Source: Marasmius tenuissimus (Eukaryota; Basidiomycota; Agaricomycetes; Agaricales; Marasmiaceae). From it: a DNA stretch of 64,000 nt. Location: NCBI GenBank assembly GCA_029532415.1, contig JAQOTA010000062.1:930001-994000 (forward strand), in the 5' to 3' direction. This document shows positions 44,421-55,026 of this stretch, in pieces (positions within the stretch are counted from its first letter, which is position 1; every line of letters begins with the position of its first letter). Both the position numbers and the translations under genes were made by a program. The notes under the pieces were generated by a model. The model had not been told where the DNA came from, searched no databases, and saw only the letters and a list, made by a program, of their open reading frames with translations.

Positions 44421-45894
44421 CCAAATTTCTTCCTCTAGAGTTGCCAATAATGTTTCGTGTCAGGTACCACCCGGAGCTTGCATGCCTTCTTGAGGCGTAG
44501 GCCGCTTCGGTCTGCAAACATCTCCGATGTGTTCTGAGGATAGCCGAGGTGTTGAAGAGGAAGAACTACGTCATTGAAGATGATGCATGGCACAAGGGAG
44601 CTACACCTCCAGCCTCCCATCGAGTGGGGTGAGTCATCGGTTCGTTTGACTCGAGGGACTGAACACAAAAAGCGTTGACACCTACGTAGGTGCTCATCAG
44701 TTTGAGCTTTGACATTGGAGCTCTACCAACCATAGTCACCATGGTCGACTATCGTATCCTCAGTAATTGATGCTACTTATGCACCAGACTCGATTTAACG
44801 AGAACAAAAACACCTGCCAAGGAACCCTGTCAGTTTGACGCGCAGACGCCTGCCTGGAGCCATGTATTCATGTCCTCAACCCCTCCCCGGCCAACAATTT
44901 ACAAGAACTTCGTCTGGTGCAATTTTTTTTTTGGTTTAATGCTGGAGATGATAGATCCCACGAATAGCGAAAGCAAAGAACACGATTCACCTTGCTTTAC
45001 ATGCCTCCCTCCTTCACTGTCGTGCATCATTCCTCTGGCTCAACCATCATGCATTCAGTGGATTCCTTGGCTCCTTAAAAGAACAATAGTAAAGCCGCCA
45101 GCAGTCACGGTGGTCTCGACCTTCCACACTAAAGCTCGGAAACTGTACGCTTCACGTTGTCATACACACCTTTCTCCTCGACTGTCGTGGATCATAGACC
45201 ATGAGTTGGCAGGCCCGAGGCATCTCTTCCAACTATTATCATACCTGCCTGCTCACAACTCCACCGACTCCAAAATCTTCCTCGCCTCGTCTGGGCCTTG
45301 GCGCCCCGCTCATCGTGACTTCCAAAGAGCCACAACTACGACATTCGACCCTGGGATACAGGCGCTCAAGTTGCTCGTCTCGCAAACGGTGAATGGCATT
45401 TATACTTCAGCTTGATTGTGGTCGATCTCCTCTTCCATTGAAGACCGGTCCCGAGTACTGAATCTATCGACTAATTGAGCTCGTCCAGTCAGTACCTCCA
45501 ATATGCATACAAACTTCCCCAAGTTTAGGTAAAGCTTGGTACGCTTCAGTCATTCATGGATCATTGGGGAATCGAAAAAGGTGAGTCATTGAACTACGAA
45601 AGTCAAAATTCGAGCTGGTGACGACATTGTGCAGGCTATTATCGTCCTACTCCCTGCAGATAGAAGATATCACATCAGGTTATGCCCTATTATACTTCGC
45701 TCAGACGGTAGATCTCAATTCCTAGCATGTTCAGAGGAGTTCAGGTGAGGCATGGTCCCTTCGTCTTTGAACGGACAAGGAACATGAGTGAGGAAATTCA
45801 AGGGAACGGAAGATTCCTTCTATTATACTACCTCCAACTCGTAGTTCATCGCATATGTACCAACGGTCCAGCCTTCCCAAGCATCTTCAAGAGT

Positions 45895-48800
45895 TTAGTC
45901 ACCGTCGCGCTCACGTTTCCATGGTAACGCAACAACATGTGCTTTCAGGGCCTCAGCTTCGCCAGCAAAACAATCCGGGAAGGTCTGCCAGGGTGAAAGA
46001 TGGTTGCAGTAGAAGCAGAACATTGAGAAAGAGGTAATGAGTTCTGAGAAATATGTGCTCACCTGAATCCACTCAAGTAGATTTGTCCTGACTTTCTCTC
46101 CTGACTCAGACTGGTGGAACCGTAGTCTCGAAAAACCCTTGGCCAGCTTGAAAAATGTCCGGCAAAGCGAGAACAGCCTTGCACCAAGGTAACAACATTT
46201 CAGAAGTGATGAATGCACCAGATTCCAAAAGATGTACAACAACTCGGTAGTCTCATCGGAGCTTTGAGTCTTGATGAGTGTCTTGAAACGCAAGACAAAG
46301 ATCTCGGCAACTTGCAAACAAGCTGTCTGGAACGCCAGGTGCTGAGGATTGTGTAACTCAGTGTCTCCATTGCGAAGGTCACAGTTGCATTCAGTGATAC
46401 GCGGCAGTTGGTGTTTGTCGTTGAGTAGTGGTAATTTTCCCCATTCACAACCTGCAAGTACTCGGACAACCCAATGTATGCTCAGCGTGCCTTGCGGAGG
46501 TACATTTGGTTGCCATTCAAGATGGAAACATTGGGGAAGTTTTCGAAGCTTAAGCAGAAAATCATCAAGATCGTGGTTTCCCTATGTAAAGTAGGCTGTC
46601 ATCAGATGGGAGTGAAAACGCCCTGGAAGGAAGGTTCACCTCACATAGTCGTGCCCTGACAACCAGGCAGCCAATTCTTCAAACTGACACAGCCAACTCA
46701 TTTGGTAATGGGCATCAGTGTGTCGAATGGTGGAAGAGAAGAAAACAGAGGCCAGGTCAACATTTTGGAGATCATCCAATAAATCCCAAGCAGGACTGGG
46801 AAACTCGGACATGTAGAATCCGATCCATTCTGTGAGGAAGTTATTGGTCATGTTGCTGTAGAGTTGGTCAAAACTACACACAGATCAGAGGAAAGTCCAA
46901 GTATGCCAACAGGTGTTTGACTTGCGTACCTGAGAGATTGTATCCTACTAGTTGAGATATTTTGAAGCCACAGTCGCGCAATAACATGTTTTCCGGCTTC
47001 AATGTCAATGTAGAATTGTAAAGACCTCCCCCGGTCGACCAGGTAGTCCTTGAAAGAGCTATCATATACGTGGACTGGGGCATCCACTGTGCAACCTCCA
47101 AAAGCAAGCACCGAGTTCATTGCCTGTACCGTTGAAGTCACCTGTTCCGAGGGTAGTCCTAGCACCAGCCCAATATGGGCCGGGGTTGGTTTCAGGTACT
47201 TTGAAAGGATTAGAATCGCCAAAAGCACAAGTCGGGTTTGTTCTGGGTGAGGATCGGCACTGAGTAGGGCATGGTAGAGGGGACCACGTCCAACGTCATG
47301 CAAAATTCGGCGGCCACTACAGAAGCTGGGTGAGAAAAGGAAAATGTGATGATAAACCAGTTCTTGAGCTTACTCAAGTCCCTTTAGCCTGCTTCTGGGT
47401 CTGAACCATGTCAGAGCCTCCGAAAATTGACAGGTGAGCGTGGCTGGCACAGGAGGGTTCTTGAAGATGAGATCAATGCAAGATAGATGTTGTATTGTCC
47501 CATGAGGTGTATTGAGAACATACCCTTGAAGTTAGCCAAGATGTCACCACTTCAAAGGGACGGGCAATGACAGAGGGCTTTTGGTCATGTAGGATACTAG
47601 CCTTATTGATAACACTAGTTGCAATGCTACTGAAGTCCAGACGCTGGAGGTCTAGGATAGCCTTGTTGATAATGCCAGTTGCAATGCTACTCAAGTCCAG
47701 ATGCTGGAGGTCTGACAATAACCCGCTACTGGGTTGCTCAACACTGCAGCAGAAGTCTGCCCATCCATCCCGCAGATGATTATACCAGTTGGCCGCAAAG
47801 CTAGATACAGACAAGTCTGTCAGACCACAGTCAAAATAAAAGAAGCAGGAGCAGGAGGCTAACCGTTCAGAAGCAGGCTGGTTCAGCACAAGCGCCTGGA
47901 TCCACAGCCGTGCAAGATAATCCCGGTACTTCTGTCGGTCGATATAATAATGTTGCAATGGGTTGGAGAGGAAATCAACAAAGAAGGGTCTTAGCATTAT
48001 ACCACGCTTGTGCAACGTGGCTAGCTGACATGCCCGCAGTGACTTCACCATCAATGATGTACTAGGATCTAAGCCCAGTGCATGGAGGATTTCTGACTGC
48101 CCTGACTCAGTTGGGAGTAGAATAATTGTGGCCAAAATGACAATGAGGTTCTGTTGCTCTGGAAAGGTCGAGAGAAAGCTCTGAAGAAAATCACTACGTT
48201 CCTCCATGACTGCTGCAGGTGGCTGATTGTCTGCAAGGCAAAAATGGACCCATACCTTGAGCAGACGCTGAAAATTGGGGGCTAGATTGAAAGAATTTGT
48301 GTCTGGGACAATGTTCAGGCTCCCTTGATATTGCCGGGTTAAAAGTTGCATCCATGGCCGAGCAAAAATGCCATGCCAGGCAGTCTGATCAATGTAGAAC
48401 TGTTTTGAACGCAATGGATCATAGAGAAAGTCGGTGAATGAGGTATGGTACACGCCAATGGGAGTGTCACCATCTCTGATTGCAAGCACCGAGTGCATGG
48501 ACCTCAATGTGAGATCCACTTCTCCTGGAGGTAGTTCATGTAGCATTTCAATGAAATTGGGTGAAGGTGGGGCATAAGGAGGGAGTATGAGAATGGCGGC
48601 AACAATAGAGAGCAGTCTCTTGCGGGGGGAGGTTGACAGGGAAAGGGTCATGTGGTAGAGCTCATCAAGGGTGGAGTTGAAATATGATGATCCAGACAAG
48701 CCATCTCCAGGAGTGTAGTCAAGGATCCGGTGCAGCTGAGTGATTGGGTGGGAACTTTTTATTGACCTTACTGCAGTCGCAGCATAGGCAAACTGGCCCG

Positions 48801-49841
48801 AGGCCTTTTGAACCAGGCCCACAAGATCCTCTTTGGAGGGCCAAGGAGTTGGGAACTGAACACAAGAGTACTTGGGATCCGTACAGATAGCCTGAAATTC
48901 ATGGAGATAATAGCGCTCGATATCCTTATCCGGCATGAATGAATCATCTAAAACAACACGCTCAGTGATGCAACTGAGATCCCTTGCATTGAAAGCTTCC
49001 TGAATCCATGCCTCCGGGCGACTGCATATCAGGAACTGTAAGGGAGAGCGAGGCGATTGGCGATAGGAAGAGAGAATGATTGCGAGGATACGCTGCTGAG
49101 TTTTTTCGTCGCCGCATTCATCAAGCCCGTCTATGATGACAAGATCTGGGTCTTTCAATCTGGGCACAACTTTGGCCAAGGGACGCTTCCACCATCTGCC
49201 TTCCAAAGAGGGCTTCAAGACAAGCTCTCGAAATTGGTCCTCCAGTGTAGCTTCTAATATCTTCGGATCGTCGGAGATCCTCTGGTTTATCTGAGTTCCA
49301 GCAAACGGCATGTTTACCACAAGGCCGTGGGCTATGGTGGGCACGAGAGCGGAGGGGTTGTTCCGTTTTGGGTCAGAACGGAAGAAAAAGAACGACGCTA
49401 CAAGCCCTTCCTTCTCGTAAGCTTTGGCAATGGACATCGCTATGGCTGTCTTTCCCACACCTGCGGTGCCACAAAGCCAACAAATTGGAAGGGACTTTTT
49501 CTTAGCGGTTCGCCATTCGTGAATGTTTCCCAGAACCACCACGCGAGTTCCTTCCAAACAGTTTCCACGCTCAAACTGTTGTTCCGCAGTGTGCGAAGCT
49601 CCGATACCTCCAACAGCGTCCCAAAGGCTCCTGTGCGCTACAGGATGTCAATAATATAATCGCTGGTCCGACAGGAAGATCACGACTCACGATTGGAGAC
49701 CGTCACATTGAAACTTCTCACGAAATCACGACCAACGTTGATGACTTCTCCAATCTGGTCACGTCCGTGGTTGATGTTCTGGTTTTTGGCATTGTAATTA
49801 TTCTGCAGACCCGAGCCATGATTCCTGTTCTGCATTGCCAT
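45895..49841 (-). CDS. NACHT-domain NOD-like receptor (STAND NTPase), 1,191 aa
   Basis: Seven exons fit one frame: 49,691-49,841, 47,524-49,637, 47,374-47,459, 46,930-47,316, 46,645-46,873, 46,063-46,581 and 45,895-45,984, with introns of 53-78 nt. The start is an ATG at 49,841. Residues 1-50 are rich in Asn, Gly and Gln. Then follow the usual pre-NACHT segment with GASHTAEQQF, Walker A GTAGVGKT (about 107-115), Walker B LVIIDGLDECG (about 215-225) and the sensor-like ICSRPE. After the NACHT come three related modules (about 392-485, 545-635 and one in exon 4), each with an ILxLP start, a leucine-rich middle, a DFLxxP or DYLVD motif and a YID...W end. No WD40, ankyrin or TPR repeats are seen. 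Fungal NACHT proteins act as intracellular sensors in incompatibility and defence. 47,801-47,863 is an in-frame stretch that may be an optional intron. Confidence 0.85.
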
Positions 49842-50203
49842 AGTCTGCCAGAGGAATGTCGCAGGTTGCCTGGATCAAGTCGAGGAACGTAGGCTCTACT
49901 GAGATGGGTGTTAAGGAAGTGTGAGGGTAGCAGGAACCTGAGGCTGCAGGTATTCCTAATTAGAGTAGAGACAGGTGATAGTTGAGGTGGAGGTGGTGAC
50001 AGGGAGGGGATTTGAAGTGATAGCTGTGGACCTAGCATGATTGAGAACAAGCAGATAAGTCCCTATGTCGGCCGGTAGTCAGGACTACCATCTGGCAGTG
50101 CGTGATGAGCGATGGATGATGGGTGAAGGATGATAAATAAATGGATGACAGGCAGGACAGCATTCCTTCCTGAAACCGACCTAATAAAATAAGCTTTTGT
50201 TTA
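49842..50203. promoter_or_regulatory. 5' flank of the NACHT gene
   Basis: This 360-bp interval between the NACHT start codon and the first MITE must hold its promoter and 5' UTR. Reading towards the gene it is pyrimidine-rich (minus strand, CCTCCACCTCA-like runs near 49,990). No clear TATA box is seen. Confidence 0.35.
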
Positions 50204-50454
50204 CAGCCGCTAACAAAATTGTAGATAGGTTTCGAATTTTTTCTCGTTCCGCGCCTTTGTTTATGGTAAACACAAAAAACCTATAACGGGCCTGCGTAGC
50301 TACCTTAAATGGAAGCTTCGCGTCCTTGACTCCACCCCGCCTCCATGCGCCCTCGTCGGGACATTCAGTCGAGGTGGAGCTGGTTTGTTTGGTATAAACA
50401 AAGGCGCTGAACGAGAAAAAAAGTAAAACCTATCTACAATTTTGTTAGCGGCTG
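50204..50454. mobile_element. MITE 1, TA-flanked (Tc1/mariner type)
   Basis: 251 bp with long terminal inverted repeats. The left end reads CAGCCGCTAACAAAATTGTA and the right end is its reverse complement; the similarity continues, with mismatches, for about 65-70 bp per arm. TA lies at both outer edges (50,202-50,203 and 50,455-50,456), the target site of Tc1/mariner-type transposases. The 110-bp centre has no coding frame, so it must be moved in trans. Confidence 0.85.
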
Positions 50455-50662
50455 TATGGCAATGACTGCCAGTCCCGCCCGAGTGTGAGCCGTGATCGAG
50501 ATGATAGTTGAAGGACAGTGCAGCAACGTGAGTCTCTTCAGGTTGTGGGAGGAATGGAAGATACGTTCGCGGGCAGTCTGGCACCTGGGTTACGTTGTCG
50601 TTAGTATTGAGACAGTGTTATTGGGTATACTGTTCATAATCACCAGCTGAAGAGGAACGATA

Positions 50663-51066
50663 CAGGGTTTTGCATAATTCTTCGGAGGTCGACTGCTGAT
50701 ACTCTTTATTTGTTTGGCTCGCAATTCAGTTAACTCAATTAGAGCCCTGAGGGACTCCGGGGGAGATCTGTGGGCAGAAACAACGCGAAGCTCAGGTTTT
50801 TGCCACTTCCAAGCTGTGATTCGTGTTCATAAGCAAAGCAATATGGCCCTGGTCAAGTTCTGGAGCGAGGGTTAGTCGAAGGGCGGTCCACTGCCGCACA
50901 CCCCGCGAAATGCGCTCAACATTCGCGTTGGGCGTCTATCGTTGCTGTTTCTCGTCGCCAGGCCCCGAAATTTTGTCAGGGTTCCAATTGATTTTTCAAT
51001 TGAGTTTTGAGCCAAACAAACAGGGATTTCTGGAGAGTGACCTCCGAAGAATTATGCAAAACCCTG
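50663..51066. mobile_element. MITE 2, TA-flanked, different family
   Basis: 404 bp. The left end is CAGGGTTTTGCATAATTCTT followed by CGGAGGTC, and the right end is the exact inverse of these 28 bases. A second weaker stretch (TTGTTTGGCTC near 50,710 and its inverse near 51,010) extends the inverted repeat. TA flanks both sides (50,661-50,662 and 51,067-51,068). The terminal repeats do not match MITE 1. The centre has no transposase frame. Confidence 0.85.
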
Positions 51067-51420
51067 TAAGCGTCAGGGCTGGATGGAAGGTCGTGGTTCG
51101 GGTGCAATCATCACAGATGGAAATCCCTTCCGAGTTGACGTTAATTGATCGTTCATCTTCTAACTGATTTCGTACCCGGCTCCGATCGACCTTTGCATGA
51201 TGGTGGTGATGGTGGAGACCGACCCCGTGAGCAGTGTTGGCTCCAGTCAAACCGCAGCAAAATATGGATCTTGAGGATATTCATGTTCTTTATGGTGAGT
51301 CGTGGTCAGGTCCACACCGCAGCTAAAGGTGCTAGAAAGACCAATTGTGCTTGGTGGTATTTGTATTTCTTTCGCCGGGTCTGCATGGTTTGCGTTGAAT
51401 TTGTATCGATTTCATGCCGA
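51067..51420. other. Spacer right of MITE 2
   Basis: No gene is supported. A possible donor GTGAGTCG near 51,296 has no partner exon that I can identify. Confidence 0.3.
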
Positions 51421-53400
51421 GCTGAGTGCGGTTCAGAACAGACAAGGATGCAGAAGCGGAGGTAGGGTTAGGGGTACAATTTCTACTGCACAAGTCACCG
51501 CTGCCACGACTCCTTCTCTCCACCATCTCAAACGTGGCTCTTTTTCATGCTCCATGCTCTAACTCCGCCGTTGAGCTAGTGTTACATCCCAAATCCCTTC
51601 TGTTCAGTCTCCGACAATGGGTCCTCTCAAATTCCACCCCAAAGTAAGGCGCACGTCGGCCGCTTCGGTCTGCCAGCATCCCAAGAATGCATGGCCGAGG
51701 TGCTCGTGAGGAAGAAATTACAGAAGATCTCCATGCGGAGTAAACTTGCTTTCTTTTATCAAGTTGATCAGCGCCTCCAACATGTGCACTACGTACTACC
51801 TTCAGAACGGTGGTATGTGAAGGTCGGGAGAGGTTCGTCTGAGCTGGCAAACATCGATGCAGATTGCCGGAAGGTGGGCGCGAAATGGGAGGTTTCGAGG
51901 TTCAGACCATACACTAGTCCTTCGTTGACCAGCGCGGCAGAGATGAGTGGTTAGTTTACACATGTTACGATTCGAGGTGCTGACGAGGAGCTTTGCAGCC
52001 CTTAGCCTCATTTACTTACTCGTCGGGCTCGGGCAATCTACTTATTCAAAGTCACAATTCATCCGTCTTTTTGATTGCGACCTACAAATCTAAATCCGGT
52101 CTCCATCCTTTTACCTTGGCAACCTCGCGGCGGCCGCAATCCTCTGAACGCTGCAAATTAGTCACATTCATGCCAGGAAGCAGGAGTCTGGGATGAGAGG
52201 AAGATTCAAACGTACCAGAAGGATGCCTTCGAGTTAGTCCCGTTTCGTGAGCCCAAATCCAGTTGAAAAGATTTGTTCATAACCACTAAATAGTCTTACT
52301 GGGTCAGAACGCCGAAGGGCATACGGCTCTTACGGTTTGCACCATTGGCATGGATTGTCAACAACGAAATGGATGCTCGAGCTTTGGCAAGCCCAATTCC
52401 ACTTGCATTTCGTGGCCTATCGCTGACAGCGCTGCATACTTCCAGTCGAATATCCTAGCACGAGATATGTGGTACATGATACGAGGCAGACCGTTGCGAC
52501 TCAGCAGTTCCGCTGCAAAATCATCCCCGCTACATATATTCGATGGCTCCGAGCTCGGAATCCGTCCAGCTCAGTCGGGTTCCGATGGCTGTTATGCATC
52601 CGCATCGCAAATCTTTCAGTTATGTTACTAGGTCGTGTAATATACCTGCTCGCCGAACAGGCACCAAATCGAAACGACTCTTTCCTTTCGACTCCTGCTA
52701 CCCACTGTCCGAATCGTGCAATAGCATCGCCATGAGTAATGGACGAGAAATGAAGTGTGGGACTAATACCGAGGTACCACTGGTCGTCTGAGGGGACGAC
52801 GTGCGACATTAAGGTGACAATCAAAATTGCATTCTGTCTGAGAACAGATCGTGTCGGATGAGGGATATGATGTTACGTCCCGCACAAGGTCAGGCTAGCT
52901 ATGCGGCTCACTGCCATAGGTGGGAGACACCAGTCCCAACTTTCAAAGATCTTTCCGGCAACATCGGCCTTGATCCTTCCAAGTTCGGAGGAGTGCACGC
53001 GAGGCATAATCCTATCATTCTTGAGAAGGCCAAGAAGAGAGTCCAACGTTGAAACGCTCACGCGCGAAGGTTTGGGGGAAGGCAGAGTGACGTGCCGGAG
53101 GCTGATCGGAAGCGTGGAGGATGCATCGCCGCAAGTGAAACTGATCTCGTTGAACGGTATGAACCAGACTGATATATGCATAACGCATAACTCCAATGTA
53201 TGTAGACGTGTGAAAGAATTTAAGCTCGAGGTACAGCGTCAGGCTGTGTCACAGTACAGTGCTTCGAACGATGGGAGATGGCGCGGTTCAGTTGCGTGAG
53301 GAAGGAGAATGAGTGCGCATGAGAAGACGGGCTCTGAGTGGATATAGGTGATGAACGGTAGTACCTTTCCATAGTAGATAAGTACTTGGATCCACGTTCT
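51420..53400. repeat. Decayed duplication block, copy C (partial)
   Basis: Matches to copies A and B include 52,140-52,200 (with 3,260 and 42,957), 52,540-52,680 (with 3,720 and 43,420), and 53,090-53,220 (with 4,620-4,760). The order is the same as in A. It ends at the 3' end of the F-box gene. No intact frame longer than 132 codons occurs, and none has a recognisable domain. Confidence 0.5.
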
Positions 53401-53406
53401 GGACCT

Positions 53407-55026
53407 TCAAGTATCAACCCTCAACCTTAGACCCGCATCCCTAAAGCATTCTAACGCCTTCCACAATCCTCTCTCTTCAGAATCGCCTTCTCGTTCCAAG
53501 AACGTTATCGTGACAGATTTCAAGCTCTCTACACCAATCTCCTTCGCCTGAACAGGATCCGGAATCCAACGAGAGGCTACGGCATTGAATAGCTCCTTTT
53601 CGGCGATATCATCTTCCCGCATCGCGATGGTAATATTGGTGAGAAGTGGGAGGAAAGGGTGAGATGAGTGGAAGACTTCGTGTTCCACGGTGAGTCGTTG
53701 GAGGAATGATCGAGTGATGATACAGTTGGGTATTAGTGCCGCTAGCGAGTTGGACTCTGGGGCATCCAACTCTTCGTCTTCGTCTTCCTCTGAGTCTGGT
53801 CGTCGACGCTCCTCGATCTCGAGAGAGACGAGCGTAGGGATGTGTTCGAGTAGGGTGATCGTTTGGTCAGCTGTGATTGGAAGATTTTTGAGACAGAGGG
53901 AGGTTATGGAACAGGATGATCGGGACAAAAAGTCGGCAACTGCTACGCCGTCCCAAATAGGCCATTCGTACAAGGACTCATTGGAGCCACACAAGTGTAA
54001 AGAGGTCAAACTAGGGATTGTGAGGAGTCGGAAGGTAGCGCCAAAGGCTAGTTGACTGTCGAATTCGGATGTGATTGATGTTACGGTATTTGAGGAATGG
54101 TGTTCTGTGTTGCCCGAATCGGAAGTATGGTTGAAACCAATTTTGTACATGCGGAGGGTTTTAAGGGCTGGAAATCTGGCAAAGTATCTGAAAACTAGAG
54201 CGACATATGTCTCTCTGACGACTAGTGTTGTGATTTGATGGGGAGGAAGATCGAATGCATGGTGCCCAGCGGAGTTGCCAGCGACATCGAGGGTGTGAAG
54301 GCATGGAGAGTTCTTGAATAGAGAGAAGAAGTTGTCTGGGTGTCTGTCTCATATTTTGAGTTGCCGGAGAGCAGGAAAGCTAGGCTGTCTCGGAGGAAGG
54401 TTAAAGTTCGGAGGGGGTTCGTCAAGGGAAAGAGCACGCCAACGTGCAGCATGTTCATGTAAAGCGTGGAGTATAGGCAATATGTCGATTCCAGTCTGAC
54501 CCGCATGCGTGAAACTGAGGTTCAGCTGCAGTTTCAACAGCTGAGTATCGGATCGTTTCAAGAACAGGCGAACCAGCTTTTCCAGTGTGGAGAAATTCCC
54601 TATCCAGTTGACAAACCGGATAGTAATGGAGGACCACAGCTTGGGTGCGGAGCGAATGATCTCCCACCAGCGACCACACACGCTTGACAGCTTCATGACA
54701 TTAGGTGGGGATGAAGAACAAAGTTCGTTCTCCTCGCAAGCAATGGAGAGGACTTCATTGAGGATTTCCACGGGCAGCCGGTGCACCGGAGACAACAAAG
54801 AGTGGCACCTGTCTATACTCTTCTTCAAACCCGTCCTCTTGGTTTCCAACAAATGTATCGCAATCCGGAGTCGGTTCAGCTCGGTATCGTATCCTTTCAT
54901 CTCCTGTTCGGCGTCGACCAAGAACCGCGAGATGATATGGCGATCAGAGCTGGTTATGGTGTTTCGGAACATCCCCTTGATAGACGTTCGAACGGACGGG
55001 GAATGTAGAGAGCTGTTATTGTCCAT
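53407..55026 (-). pseudogene. F-box protein gene with one in-frame TGA
   Basis: From the ATG at 55,026 the frame gives MDNNSSLHSP, a coiled coil of heptad type over about residues 30-75 (AEQEM to LKKSID), and the F-box LSPVHRLPVEILNEVL with VCGRWWEIIRSAPKLWSSI. The C-terminal part is leucine-rich and LRR-like, with FPALKTLRMYKI and SITSLCLKNLPI. F-box proteins link SKP1-cullin ubiquitin ligases to substrates. The frame is open to 53,407 except for a TGA at 54,349-54,351; the paralogue has a Ser codon there. So it is either a recent pseudogene, or a shortened protein of about 225 aa is made. No intron with matching phase removes the stop. A short upstream extension of the frame exists but the paralogue supports this start. 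Confidence 0.7.

Larger units (their letters stand above)
40100..45700. repeat. Decayed segmental duplication block, copy B
   Basis: This is the best preserved partner of copy A (1-8,550), in the same orientation. Matching runs include the two introns at 41,887-41,939 and 42,131-42,199, which have the same lengths as in copy A. Longest open frames are at 41,009-41,452 (147 codons, plus) and 44,870-45,415 (181 codons, plus), neither with a recognisable domain. Copy B directly adjoins the 3' end of the NACHT gene at 45,895, just as copy D adjoins the second NACHT gene, so block and NLR seem to have been duplicated together. Confidence 0.55.

Noticed and set aside
45984..46063. WD40, ankyrin or TPR repeats in the NLR C-terminus
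   Set aside because: Neither the GH...WD, the ankyrin TPLH nor the TPR spacing is seen in exons 4-7.
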